From the NCBI GenBank assembly GCA_002812745.2, contig NCSJ02000236.1, positions 1-64,000 of the forward strand: a DNA stretch of 64,000 nt. Direction: 5' to 3'. The translations under genes were made by a program, and so were the position numbers. Position 1 is the stretch's first letter, and each line of letters begins with the position of its first letter. Source of the DNA: Scytalidium lignicola (lineage: Eukaryota > Ascomycota > Leotiomycetes). Shown piece by piece: positions 1-13,079 of this stretch. Below the pieces are notes generated by a model, which was not told the DNA's origin, made no database searches, and saw nothing but the letters and a program-made list of their open reading frames with translations.

Positions 1-3000
1 CTAGGGCGAAGAAGCGGTGAGGTTCCACGGGCGCCCAGGGTTCTGCAGGCCCCAACCGCAGGCATGAACATGCTCCCCGTATTGGGAACTGCTGGTCCAA
101 CCCTTTTCCGCCGCACTTTGAGGATTCCTGTAATTACCAGTATTCCTACTTGACACAGACCGTGATCCGCTCTTACAGTCCTTCCCACTCGCAGACGCGC
201 ATCCAGGCAGACCGCAGCAAGGGGGAGCCACGGAGCCACAGGCCAGGCCAGGCTACGAGAGAGATAGAGAGATAGAGACAGAGACCATAGAGCGACTGCG
301 ACAGGGAGACAGGGCTGAGTATTAGACCGGCTCCCAGACACTTGACGGTAAGCAACCCAGAACAACAGCATCAGTGCAGGCATTACGAGTTGCTTGTTGC
401 TCTCCAAACATCTCCGGTTCAAGTAACTGCTCTCAATAACTCTCACACCCTTCGAATCCATCCTCCAACAACCTCGCCGGCTTCCAACAGTCTCATCCTT
501 CGCTGCCCAAGCCGCAACATCCCGAGGCTTAAGTCCGAGAACACAGCTCTGAGTGTGCCGTAAATCAGTCTCCACCCCTAGCCTCGCCCGCCTCTTCGAT
601 GGACAAAGACAGAGATGAAAGCGAGCAACGATCCGAACGATCAGAGAAAGAACTGGGGCTCCGGGTGGAGCAGGCACACGGCCAACAGGAACCAACCGAA
701 TACCAATTAGTCAAGTAGACAAGTGCTTGAAAGAAGTTAAGAACGGCAGTACAGTACACCAGCACGACCCGTTGCAATCCAGTAGTAATAATTCTCGACC
801 AGTACGGACGTACTCTTACAGATCAGTTGCAAACCGGGTTAGAGTTGAGCAAAACAGCAATATTTTCAATACATCATAGGCCCATCTAAAAAGAAAAGGA
901 GCCGCAGCTAGAGTACAGTACGGAGTACACCATCGCCATACGAACTCCAAACTCCCCCGGTAATAGAGAAAGATTACCACTCATGCCACCCAAGCAAAAG
1001 AACCCATCGTCATCGTATTTCCACCAACTTCTATCTGCAATATACTCCAAACTCCTCCAATGGCCTCTCCTCTGAGAAGCGCGATTTTCTCCAACAAGTA
1101 ACTGTACACCGAAACCATGCACAAGTGAATGCACGGTCATACCCGCACCTATAATAATCAGCATTATACATCGTACCACACGCACGAGTTCATTCGGTCT
1201 GTGGTCCTGGTCCCCGGTCCAAGACAAGAGGGCAAAAGAGAGAGAGAGAAGAGAGAGAAGAACTGTCGGCAGTCGAACTCGATTTCCTGACGATGTAATT
1301 ACGGGCCGAGGGGCTTGAACTGACATGCTTTGTGCCGCCATCCACCCCGCCGCCCGCCGGACCAAAGCATGAAATTTTCTGTGTGCGCGCAAGATGTTGC
1401 AAGCATGCAAGTGACAAACCTACATACATACATGAGAAAGAAAAAAATTCTACCCCTCCAAAGGGAAGAGCCGGAGCAGATGTGTCCAGGGAGGGGGATG
1501 AGAAGCTTCAATTGAGGGACCTGGAGAGGGCGGAGAGCGGGGCAATTTGCAGGAAACGTCCGTAACTGTACTGTACGATGCAGCACGGTCCGGCAGCAGC
1601 AGCAGCAAGAGCGGGAAATCTCCACGATCCCGAAAAAAAGCACACGACACAAGAAAAAGAGGAGAATCAACCCGGCCAGTCGGCTTCGATGATTCTTTTA
1701 TGCTAAAGATTTACAGAAAAACTGGAGAGAGAGGCACAATTGTTTCGAAGAGGGGTAGATACCATTGGTTGAGAGCACAAGGCCAAGAAACGGCTTCTTT
1801 GCCATTTTTTTTTTTTTTTTGCTTCTTGCATTTTTGCACTCCACCACACTGCATAATTAGAGCTTTGCCAATAATAGCTGTGTGCGGCACTTTTGTACAA
1901 GCATAAAGTACAAATTTTAAACTTAGCTACTCCGCGGCACACACATACGTAACACAGCAGCTTAGCTTTTCTCCGGGTGTGCGCTTTCGCGGAGAGATCT
2001 GGAACTGTCAGAACTATTAATCAGCCACGGCGTCAAGCCAAAGGAAAATTGAGAAGAGCAACTAGGATTTTAGGAATTTTATCACCGGCCTTTTCCATGA
2101 AAGCCATAATTAAGTGCCGACATCATCCATTGTAGAACTTTAGACATGGACGTAGCTATTTGGTTGGCTAGTTATTGCAGGTCAATTTCCACCTCAATTC
2201 AGGGGGGTTTTTTTTGTGTTATTTTTTGTATTGTTCAAACACGTTCATCCATTCATTACTCAAATCTACATAGCCGCCTGTCTTTGAACCCCATAATTCA
2301 TCAGGACTGCCTTAAGTTGCTTGGAATAGAGCTCCACCACAACATGCACACGGAATCGAATCACATTNAAAAAAAAAAAGGTCTCCCATTACAAAGTGTT
2401 TCTTGATAACTAATAAAATTGACACATTTTCTTCTTACCTTTTACCTTTACAAAAAGTACATTCAAACATGGATTTCCATTCATCATCCTTATTTCCATC
2501 TAGGTATTCCGCACCAACGTCATCTCTACAGTCGTCATATTGCTTTATTACAAGGAAAGTTTCTACCGTACTCACAATACTGTACTATAAAATGTAATTA
2601 CATGCAGTCATTCGGAGTATCTCGTTTCCATCCCTGGTAATGCAGGCTTATAAATGATTAATTCGCTGGTTTATAGTTCAGAAAATATCAGACGATATAG
2701 TACACCGCGTTTTGGTGTTTTAAACCCGTTTGTTAAATTTTTTCTTCTTCTCTCTTTCATAGTAGAATTCATCCATGTACTTAATAAATGTGGAGAATCC
2801 CAGGACTACAGTGGATCTCGGACTTTCCATTTTTGTTCACGAGTTAACTTACTTGCTTTCCAGGTTGTGCTGTACTGTACTTTGATAATTTATCGTGCTA
2901 TAATAAGTCCATTGCTTACTATATTAATTTCACGTCAAGAAATCAGTAATCATTGACGTGTTTCTTTCTTACTGTATTAGACGGACTGTAGATTTGACAA

Positions 3001-5760
3001 ATAGCCATTTTATCCTGGAATATTAAGATTATATTATAGTCTAATAATAATAGATGAGTTGTCAAAATATGAAGTCAGCACAGGCAATCAATGATTTTAT
3101 TTTTGGCATTAATTATACTTGTTCAAAACAAGCAATGCTTGTGTGGATCTGGAAGATTGAAAATCCAAATCTTAATTAAATTCAGCCTAAAAACTGATAA
3201 TACAGTACTACAGAAAAAATATAGATCTTAACTGTCCAAACGTTTAAACCCACTCTGCTGACCGAGAAAGCTAGGAAACGAATCTTAAGAGTTTAATTAC
3301 AAACCCACCTAAAAAAACTCCGCATACTACGGTAACAGGCTATTATCACCAATACAGGAAAGTAGCAATTATTACGGACGGACGTATACGAAGTGAAAAT
3401 CTCCCTTTAGCAGAAGGTGGCATTCCAGTCTCCCTCCAGAAGCCCTTCAGCCTTTCTTCGCATCTTTCGCTCCTTTGCGACAAGATTGGACTGAAGCTGG
3501 TCCTTGTACCATCCAGGCTGGGCTGGCTGACTGAGCGACGAAAGTGAGGCTGTTTAATGTTGGAGGTGGGATTGGATGGAGAGGGGGGGTATAATGAGCC
3601 ATGGTAAGGAATTATGATGCACCGTATTACTGTACTTGTACACGTGGATGGACGAATGGATTGGTTGTCAGCTTGACCAAATCCACATCCTTCGATTTAT
3701 TCTGTGCTTTCTTTCTTTCTTTCTTCTGTAGACGCAAAAGAAATCCAATAGAGGGGCAATCCCAATCCAGCCCTCGCTGAAACTGCACATAATCCATCTG
3801 AATCCACCATGATACAACACAAACATCAACGATGATCGATACGCATATACGCACATACGCACGCAACGTACGCAACACACGCGGGTAATACTGTAATGCG
3901 ACTTATCCTCTCACCCTACAAACCTGCACTGTAACGCAGTGATGGGTGAAATAACTATAGAGTACTTGTTGTCTGACACAACAAACAAGCACGGTCAATG
4001 GGGTCATAAGCAAGCCTATTTTTTTGCTTCTGCAGCCGGCGGCACGGCCCATTCCCTTTCCTTTTTCTTACTCTTGATTGATGATCATGACCCGAAAACT
4101 TAGTATACCGGTACACATCTCACTAACACGGGCATTTTTATGACCTGTCATTATTATTTTCTCTTCCTTTCTTTTCTCGAAACGCACGCCTCGCCTCGCT
4201 TCGCCGAAGACAAGCATGTGCATGTGGACAAATACTGTACACAAACCCCCCTCCCTAGGCAAACACAAGTGTACTGTAGGATCGGTGGATTAGCGTTACA
4301 GTTGTCGTAAAATGGGCTGGTCTACAAGTGTACTGTACCATAACCTAACGATTCAATAATTTTAAATAGAGACATGTACTTGTCACGATCAATATCCTCT
4401 GGCCGGCCCCTAGGGGGAAGGCTACAGTACAGTATTTACAGTAGCAATTGATCGACGAACTCCCGATATTAACTTGCCTATTACCACCCTACGGCTCAAT
4501 TTTATAAATTAACAACCATCCTAATCGGGATATTAAGAGGTCCCCATTTAATTAACTTAAGATCTCTTTTTTTTTCGTGTGAGATTTTAGGCAGAATTTA
4601 ACATATGGGTCTCAGCGTCCAAATGCAACATTAGCTGAACTAAGGTACCTGGGTACAGAGTAACTCTACATGTGTTCTAGATTTCTGGCACAATTAATTG
4701 TGGTACCGGTGACTCCGTGAGTGATCAAGTGGAAATACAAAGTAACCCTTCCCCCGCCCTTGAACCTCTGCCGATGGGGAAGGCTGGCTAATGAGCGGGT
4801 TTTCGGGGCGTTGGGGGCTACGTCCAACACGTGCAGCTCCTGGTAGGCTGGTTGGTGCGCCAGCAAAACATTTGTATCACTGACCTCGTGCTATGCTTTG
4901 GACTTTGGCGTTGGTCTCGTGGTCNTTTTTTCTTCTTCATTTGTGGTGATCTGGTTTGATTTGACTTGGATGTGAGATTTTTANTTTTTTATTTTTTTGG
5001 TCAAGTCATTTTGTCAGAGGCACGTTTCGTGGGAAGGGCTATTGTGTGGGTTGATTTCAATGATAGAAGGCTTTCCATCTATTAGCCCAGCAAGCTTAGT
5101 TGAGATTGGTGCTTTGTCTGCTCTTACCCTTAATATTAAAGAATTACATTTAAAATAGAATCAAAAATACGAATAATCAATAACTATTATTTCTGACGTG
5201 AAGTTCATTCGTATTTTAATTTCATATAATTCTAAAAGNAAAAATACCTAAAGAATAATAACTATCAACTTCCAAAATTAAACCCAGCATAACTCTGCCC
5301 TCAAAAATGCAACCATCTGCAAAGCAAGACAGGCAGGAGCATCTACAGTACATAATCTCAGATCCAGATCCACATCCAGATCCAGATCAGATCAAGTGGA
5401 AGAGTGAAAAAAGAGATCCCCCCTCATACTCCGTATCTCGGAGCCCCATTAAACTTGACCATTACGATTTACTCCCCCCACCCCCACAGCCAAATGAGTA
5501 AAGAAAACCCCCTAAACCTTAAAGAAAAAAGAAAAAAAGGGNCCAAAGAAGGAGGCTGGCTACAGAGAAATAAGACCCGACACCTTATTTATTAGTAATA
5601 ATAGTGGTGCTGTACACATGTACCAGCAGCGGCTTCGGAGGGTGTAGATGAAAAAAAGGGTNGGGGGGGGAAGAAGTGGGAGGAGGGATATAATTCAAAG
5701 CAGACTAGTGAAGAAAAAGAACAAAGAAAAAAGAAAACTACTGAATTAGAACGGTTTTCG
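1..5760. other. Gene-free, low-complexity intergenic DNA
   Basis: I see no supportable gene here. The first 1.9 kb is CT/GA-rich with purine-pyrimidine runs (GA-repeats near 265-285 and 1225-1260, poly-T near 1806-1820). From about 2.1 to 5.3 kb it becomes AT-richer. Open frames are short, low in complexity and lack recognisable domains. Short tandem motifs occur: GATCCA-type repeats at about 5360-5395 and CGCA/TACG-type repeats at about 3840-3880. Short ACAGTAC/GTACTGT motifs recur at more than ten places. It could be a long promoter or leader for a gene beyond the left edge, or simply intergenic sequence. Confidence 0.6.
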
Positions 5761-5774
5761 GTTTTTCCGTTCTA

Positions 5775-5876
5775 GAACCCCCCAGACTTGGAACTCATCT
5801 GCACCCGCAAAGGCACATCCGCAGCCAGTGGCTCGATTTCGTGTTTGGAGTTGAGTGACGATACCTGTTCGCTCTG
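5775..5876 (-). other. Possible C-terminal exon of an unrecognised gene
   Basis: On the minus strand, a CCTTAG acceptor-like site at about 5880 is followed by an open frame of about 33 codons ending in TAG at 5775. Its predicted end (EIEPLAADVPLRVQM, then SSKSGGF) has ordinary protein composition, unlike its AT-rich surroundings. No upstream exon can be assigned in the 800 bp before the 3' end of the next minus-strand gene. It could be an alternative last exon of that gene, the end of a small gene, or chance. Confidence 0.2.
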
Positions 5877-5880
5877 TACT

Positions 5881-6678
5881 AAGGGCTTTAAAGATGTGTA
5901 GTTGTGTGAGAGTAAGATGATGGATCTTGTTTTGGAAAAGGGTTTAAGGGTTATAGACGTGTGTTTATGTTGACAGAGGCAAAAAAATGTAGGGGAGATG
6001 TTTGAGGCCGTAGTAGCGAGGTCCATTTGAGCAAGCGGATAGATGAGATATACAGATTCACGCAAAAGGATCGGATCTTACTTTGCACAGATATAGTCGT
6101 GTTAGCATTATAGTATTTGACTATCGGATTGACTGGATTCAGGGTACTAGTGATGCCAGCATGTCGGCATCGATAGACAGAGCTCACGAAAGTGTGAAGC
6201 TTCATAGCAAAACAATCCACCAAAGTGCTAGTGCACATCTAGAGATGAGTGTGCTACAGCTCAAGCAGCTGCTAACACCCCGACCCGCCCCTATTTCTCT
6301 TAACCGTAAAAAAGAAGAAAAAGGAAACCCCAGGGGAAAATAAAATTCAGAATGCGCTTAGGTATTCCTAGCAAGCCTATAAGCTCCCATTATTATAGAT
6401 GATGGAAAGGACAAGCTTGTTTCTGATGCCATTTACGCACAGTTATACACGCCGCTGTACTACNAAAAAATATAGCATGTTTCCTGGAAGACAGCAGCTT
6501 CGAGTGAAAAGACAAACAAAACACCTCGCATATCGTGTGTCAGAGCAAAGGTTGATCGGTAATGGTGTGAGTAGACGGGAAAAGAAGCACTTCAATGACC
6601 ACAGATGAAGGCGTGTGATATTTCATAAGTAGGAAGCCAGCAACTCTTCCTATCCAATGGTTGTAAAACCACACCTAA
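5881..6678. other. Intergenic stretch, nothing supportable
   Basis: AT-rich spacer downstream of the large minus-strand gene that ends at 6679. It probably holds that gene's 3' UTR. It contains an N beside a poly-A run near 6464. No coding signal is convincing on either strand. Confidence 0.5.
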
Positions 6679-9600
6679 TTAGGTGTGAACCGGGGTTGGA
6701 ACGTGGCGGGACCATTGTGAGTTCCCGTACCCTCCTCTGCCCCTATTTCCACTACGCGTCGATTGACTAGGAGCCGGGGACACTGATTGCCCATCTGGCT
6801 TGGGTGAAGGGAAGCTGCTAGAACTATCACGCCCTTTTCCACCTCTAGGGTGAGTGCTCGAGGCATGACGGCTAGAGCCACCTTTGCTGTTGTTATGCCG
6901 GCGCGGGTTGCTCTTTTGGCGTGGGATCGGAAGCTGAGCCTTCGTTGCTGCAGTTTGACTGGGTAGTTTGATGCTGATTATGATGCTGTTTTGGTCTGTT
7001 TCTTGGGGGAAAGATATCTCTTCGCTACCGGTAACTTGCGAGATTAGGAATCTCCGAGGAATATTTTTGGGCTGAGACATCACCATTTCAAGGGGATGTA
7101 GTGGATGATCTTTCGGTACATGGACAATAGGCGTAGATCCCATTTCTTGTTCTTCAAAACATTCCTCAGCAGCTGGTTTAGTTGTAGCTGAGTACCCATT
7201 TAAGTCGGGCTCGGATGTTGGTGATGGTAGCGAAACCGTTGCCGCTAATGGCGACTTTGGTACCTCGAGAGCATTCTTGCTCGAAGAGTCCACAGCAAGC
7301 ACATGAGGCTTTGTGGAGGAAGTCTTACGTCCCATCAAAGAATCAATCCTCTCTTGCCAAATCCCAGTGCCATGTTCAGGGGCGCGCCGAGCATCGTTAT
7401 ACCTATGGGGTGGTTCTTGATGTGCTAGATGATTAGAAGCGCTCGATACATTTTTAGATAATGACGATGCAGCCGCACTTGCGAATGAGGTTGACTTTGG
7501 TGGTCCTATTGGGGCGAGAATGGCCGGCGGCAGCTTAACTACTGGTGGAGGGCGAGGAAGGGAGACGTGAGGATGAGCAACATCACCATCATAAGCCGGA
7601 TGTCCATCCGTGGTTGGTGGAGGTGGTGAAGGAGATCCAGGTCTCTCAAACGGAACGGTTTGTTCCTCTAGGCGGACATCTTTATTAGGAAAGAATCTAG
7701 AGCCACGAACTGTTGAGGCATGGATATTTGGCGCTGATCTCCACGTATCGTTGAACTGTGGCTGTGGCGGATCTTGGCGGGGTTCTTCTACAGAAGTCTC
7801 TGTATATGCCTTCCATGTAGAGGGAGCCGCTGTACTTCCATCACTAAGAGCAGCATTCGACAATGTTGTAGTTGAGACGGCCTGCGTCCTTCGCGTACCA
7901 TCCTCACTTACTGTAACTTGTCGCCAGGTATCTTTATAAATCGGCCGAGGTACTTCAAATCCACTTTCAGGCAACTCACGCCTATGAGCCAAGTCCTGTT
8001 CATGCTGTTGAGCAAGAGCTGCCTCTTCTTGAGCGAGTTTTTCTGGAAGATTACTCCAAGCGGTAGTAGCACGACTCCGTTGTTGCTCTTCACGCGTTAT
8101 GGCTGACTGCCTACTTGGAGGACCAATTGGAGCTGGACGAGCACTATACGGCTCTCGTGTACGTCCTAGGTATTGGTCATTCCCACGATTTGAGTATAGT
8201 GGACCAATCGATCCTGAGGGTGGTGTTTGATGTATATCCGGTAGCCGGCCAAGTTCGGCGTTGAAAGTGCCATTTCCGAGGGATTTATCATTAGATGGAG
8301 GCCCCCAAACATTCCTCTGAGCTTGTGGAGACGTCCAATTGCTAAATCTATCTGAGTTTGGTGCTGCCGCATCTTGCCACGATTGTGAAGTTCTACCTTC
8401 CTGCAAGGGTTGATGGCCGACTGACCCTGTAGAAGAATCTACACTTTGATCAATTCCATTTTGATGTTTATCTTCACTCTGGCTACTAGACTCAGGCTTC
8501 TTCACATTTAGTGATTTCATTGAAGAAGTGAGTTCATTAATGCTTGCCGGAGTCTTTGTATTTACCTCATTGGTACCTTCCGCATTCGGTGGTTTGGCAT
8601 TGGGTTTAGGAGCTTCTGTCCCGTCGCGTCCTTGAATCTGGGTGGGTGTTTGCTTATCTTCTTTAGGAGCGTCTTTCTTGTTCTTCTTCGTCTCAGGAGG
8701 CGGGCCCATCGCTTCAAGCTTAATACGAATGCGTTCTCTCCGTTCAGCTTCTTCCCTTGCCTCCTCTTCCTGTCTTCTTTTAATGGCAAGTTCTCGTGCG
8801 TGGCGCATTAACTTCTTCTGTATCTCAATTGGATCTTCTATGGGAAGAGAATTGATGGGTAGACCTTGCATATTCGCTTCAGTAGAATCTGCACTCGGGG
8901 GCACCATCTGACCGTGTACGGATCGTGGAGACGGATGACTGATGACTGGAGATGCGCGTGATTGCCATTGTTGATTTTGGTTGCTACGAGAACTTGGTTG
9001 TCCCGAAGGTGAGAAGTTGCGTGGTGAGGATGGTGCATCACTAACAGCAGCTAATGATCCTCTACGCGCGCTCAGTAAATCGGTAGGTGGCGGCAAATCA
9101 TGCCCTTTGCTCATACGACGAACAAAGTTTCCGCTACCTCCGCTAACATTAGACGAGGTCCGTCGTCGGCCATACGGGGCATCTTGACCTCCAACACGAT
9201 GTGTTTGGAACGCTGCAGATGGTTCAGCGGGACCTTGGTGATCTTGTGATCTTTGCAATACTGCAGGTTGACGTGCATCATTACGAGTGGAACCTCGACG
9301 GTTATCATTTACTGGCTCATACTTGCCAGACTGGGAGTTGTATAGTTCGCGGCTGGAATGAGAACTCGTGTCTCTCCATGATCGACTGAAATCATCAGCT
9401 GCGATCTCCTTAGTTGGTGGGTGTGGCATTCCAGAAAATCCATGAGGGTCTCTATGGTTGAACCGATTTTGGTTTGGTTGTTGATTCTGAGCAGCAACCT
9501 CTACGGCAATTGGAGGTACTTTCTCAACAGGAGGTAATGGAGCCCAAGGTGACTTGACTGGTGTAGGTGGTCCCGGTGGTTTGGCCACTAATGTGGGCTT

Positions 9601-10663
9601 TTCGGATGCCCCTTTAAGCACCAAACCTGCTCTCCCAGACCCAAATACTCCCGCCTTCACGGTAGGCGAAGCCGATGGCTGCGGTGCAGGGGACTTCGGT
9701 TTGGCGATTTCGGTTTTTGTTTCCATAATTGTATTCATAACAGCAGGTTTCGGCGCAGGTGAGGCTGGTGCTGCCGTCTCATCTGTATGCGGTAAAGTGA
9801 TCTTAGTTCCATCAGTCCATTCAATTGTCTCCGGAGCCCAGTCATCATCATCATCATCTATGTCAGCCCAATTTGCTTGTTTACCGAGGTCATCCGATTG
9901 AAGTCTCGTAGCCAAGTGGATTCCATATCGCTGCTTAAGTTCCTCATCCGTAAATCGCTTGGGTTCTGGAGGTGGTGCAGCTATCAATTATTAGAGCTTG
10001 GACGCCACAGAATTTGGAGTCAACCTACGTCTGTTCTTATTCCATACTGCGCTCGCATCTGGAGCCGCCCCAGCCTTACCACCATTTGCCGCTGTTCCAG
10101 ATCTTGGAGATGAGTCGCGAAGACTACTCCCGGTCTTTGCGACTAAACGAGGTCGTGTTGAGGCAGTAGTGGAAGGTCCCGTCTGAGAAGCAGCAGATCC
10201 TGTAGCTGTTTTGTCTCCCAGTTTTGAAGGCGTAGTTGGCGTCACACCCTTGGCAGCGAGAAAAGTCTTATTAACTGACACGGGTTTAAAAGAAGAATGC
10301 TTCTTCAGAGTTGACGCAGTTCGAGTGTGACCTTTCTCGTCGCCTACTCCCTTGATGGAGGCTTCCGTTTTCGACGTCTCCGTATCAGACCCTCCACTAA
10401 CGCTAACCTCTGCCGAGTTGACTGCTGCTTCGATTGGCTCTGCATCTTGTTTGTTCTCATCGCTTTTGGAGATGCCATTTATAGAAGGGACATCGGAATA
10501 GGCATTGTGGTTTGATGTTTCAGCAGGTGTGTTCTGTTTCTACGTCAGCCGAGCCAAATAATTAAACATCTAATAAGACTTCTATTGTAGAACATACTAG
10601 CTCATTCTCAGTTTTAGTAGTACGAGCCGCGAGGTTTTCAGAAGTGGCTTCAGTTGCCATCAT
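6679..10663 (-). CDS. Large disordered conserved fungal protein, function unknown
   Basis: Three exons are inferred: 10663-10598, 10539-about 10029 and 9980-6679, giving about 1292 residues. The start is the first ATG of an ATGATG pair. The first intron (10597-10540) has a GTATGT donor and a CTGAC branch before its acceptor. The second acceptor lies at 9981. Its donor is either at 10028 (48-nt intron) or 10079 (99-nt intron, 1275 residues); both keep frame. The protein is rich in Pro, Ser, Gln and Arg. The only ordered-looking parts are an acidic/tryptophan block just after the second intron (WADIDDDDDDWAPETIEW), a charged coiled-coil-like stretch (RQEEEAREEAERRERIRIK) and a short NVWGPPSNDKSLGNGTF motif. 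The C-terminus is Gly/Arg/Ser-rich. That pattern suggests an RNA- or translation-related scaffold, but this is inference and I recognise no domain. Confidence 0.85.
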
Positions 10664-12197
10664 ACGTCTTTAGACAGATTGTGTGAATTCCAGGCAATGC
10701 GCATGCGTTGTCCAGATCTCGTGATCTCCCAGGCAGCCTAGATAGAAGGAAAGGTAGGGAGCGCTCGACTATTTGTGTCGCAAGACCAAGGGGGATCTCC
10801 TTCGTGATGTGAGCTAGAGGAGTATGCCTGCGGTGGATGTGGTTTTCGTAGGTCGGAAACCTGTAAGTTGGCTCTGTAACTGAAGTTTAAAGGTACCTGC
10901 AGGTGGTCGACTTTAGTTGGCCAGGAATGTACTAGCGCATTACTGATTAGCGACGCTGCTTCGATGTCCAGCTTAAGTATCGTCGGCACTTTTATCAAGT
11001 ATCGCAACGAAGCAGACTAGGGAGCGTAAGGTTTATTAATTCTGTTCAGAATGATTTGTTGATTAAACTTGCCTCGGCTTTTTCTTGGCTGTGACCTGTC
11101 TATAAACCTAGATGTAAGTCTACGCGTAATATTTGTTGAGATATTCTCAGATGATGACTTCTTAAAGATCACCATGAGGATATTATTATTCAATATGCAC
11201 AGCAACAATATCCGTGGAAAATGTCTTTAGTAACGGTTGTGAACGACCCATGTCGACCACCTGATAAAGTGGGAGATCTTCTAGCTTTCGATTTTGATAT
11301 AATATAATAGGCGATATGGTTAATGGGTGCCATTGTTGCGGGGAGATTAGTTCGAGTTTTCCCCTCGCTCACAGAGCAACAGATCGCTGTTTATCTGGCC
11401 GATATTGGTTATTGGATTCCCTGGGTTTTGAGCGGTTTGAGACGTGAATCTCTAAACTATCACTTGGGCTGTGTTCACGATTCCATTATCTATGCACCGT
11501 TGTATTCACTTCAAACTGGTAAGTAGTTTCGGATTTGGACTGGTTTCATACGTTGAGGCATCTTTTATGACTCCTTAAACTCTTCTTTATAATCAAGACC
11601 TACAATAGATAACTGCAAAGCCCCCGAGAATAAAATAATTTTCAACCAGTATCCTACATCGTTTCACAGTTTCCTATCACTCCTTGAATTGCTTGTGCGG
11701 TGCTCCTTGTTAGTCTTAGTTAACATCGAAAGGATTTTTGACTCAATCTTGGCTCCGTATTTATTGCTCTTGATGCTACAATTCCATAGGTTCTTAGCTT
11801 TCACCACGTACAGGCGTTGAGTCTCGGGGCCGTGTTTATTTGGGGTTTTATTCCATAGAAGCTGTTGCGAGAGGAAGGGGTCTTCAAAGCCTTGATCTAA
11901 TTAATTAATGTCGAATTTATTGCCGTGAATAGTGCAAGTAGGTATTTTTATGATCAAATCAACAGATCAATCCCAAATAAGATATAGACNAAAAACGTCC
12001 AGGAGCGTCTTGTTTAAGTATTGTGTTGTATGCTGGGTTTCAATTACGAACAGTGTAATATATCGGATTCCTAGCATATCACAATAGTAGACCAATGCAG
12101 ACTTCGTCTCTTTTGTAAACTCAGTTGGTACACTTCTATAAGTTATTTACATCATAACACGCCTCCTTCCCGGAAAATATAGGAAATTGGAGTCAAT
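10664..12197. other. Intergenic region, 1.5 kb
   Basis: Spacer between the promoter of the disordered-protein gene and the 3' end of the ATP synthase subunit f gene; both genes are on the minus strand. Short open frames exist (for example 67 codons at 11323-11526 plus), but none has a recognisable domain or splice context. An N sits by a poly-A run near 11990. Confidence 0.5.
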
Positions 12198-12793
12198 CTA
12201 GTGAGCATTGTTCTTGTGGTGGCCTACAAATCATTAGCAAGATCACAGATTGTGTGAGTGGTGACATACGCAAGTGGAAGTAGTAGTTTTGAGCATAGCC
12301 GAGCAATACAAGAACACCGATAACGTGGATGATGGCTATAAACAAACACCCGATAGGTCAGCCAGATGTCCCTTGAGTTAATTGCATTGGTCCGGGTGAT
12401 AAATGATGGAACATACGTGCAACAGATGAATTCTTTCCAAAATAACGTGCTTGGTATCGTCCCATGAGTCCCTTTGCCTTCACCTCTGGAGCTGCTCCAC
12501 GAGGAAGCTTCTCATAGAAGCTGACAACTCGTTGCATACGAGCGGCATCTTGTGCGGCACCAAGTCCCTGTAACCCATCAGTTCTCGATCTATAGATCCA
12601 TCGCTCGGCTGCTCGGCTGGAGGTTATAATTGCGAGTGGATGTTTGATTTGGTGAAGAATTGGGAGGAGCTTACAGATGGAGAGGCAACCTATGAAATTG
12701 ACTTAGTATGTGTAACGGCTTGTGCAAGAGAGAATGTTAACATACCTTAGGAGGGATGAGGGTAGACAGCGCCCGGCGTTGGATGAAGCTCAT
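12198..12793 (-). CDS. ATP17: Mitochondrial ATP synthase subunit f (Atp17-like)
   Basis: Encodes a 101-residue F0 stalk/membrane subunit of mitochondrial F1F0 ATP synthase. Five exons are read from consensus splice sites: 12793-12746, 12689-12675 (15 nt), 12567-12417, 12335-12270 and 12223-12198, 306 nt in frame. The N-terminus (MSFIQRRALSTLIPPK) looks like a short mitochondrial presequence. The core (QRVVSFYEKLPRGAAPEVKA then GLMGRYQARYFGKNSS) is the family signature. It is followed by one membrane helix (IIHVIGVLVLLGYAQNYYF) and a basic tail (HHKNNAH). A probable 5' UTR intron lies at 12877-12802 (GTAAGT donor, CTGAC branch, TTGTAG acceptor). The gene is divergent from the complex I subunit gene at 13080. 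I am confident because both the core motif and the fold order match. Confidence 0.93.
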
Positions 12794-13079
12794 TGTGACG
12801 ACTACAATCAATTGTCAGCTGAGATTGACTTATCATATCATCAAGAATCATCCTCCAAATGACTTGTACAGACTTACCTGAATGGGAAGTCTTGAAAGGT
12901 TCAGATTTAAAGGTAGTGTTGCTCAATTGAAACCTAGGTGGAAAGTGATGAAGTTCGGGAACTGCTTTCAACTAGCGTGGAGCTGACTAATCAAAGCTTG
13001 AACATCAGGACTGATAGACCTCAAACCTCATTGCCAAGCAGCTCATAATCAAATTATCACAACCACACTGACGCGAAAT
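12794..13079. promoter_or_regulatory. Shared divergent promoter of two OXPHOS genes
   Basis: Only 286 bp separate the start codons of ATP synthase subunit f (minus) and the NDUFS4-type complex I subunit (plus). Part of it is the probable 5' UTR intron of the minus gene, so the true control region is about 200 bp (12878-13079). Such spacing implies shared cis elements and joint control of two nuclear genes for respiratory-chain subunits. Co-regulation is inferred. Confidence 0.6.

Noticed and set aside
886..1410. 174-codon minus-strand open frame
   Set aside because: Low-complexity, GA/CT-rich sequence with overlapping frames of similar length on both strands. No domain, no splice context.
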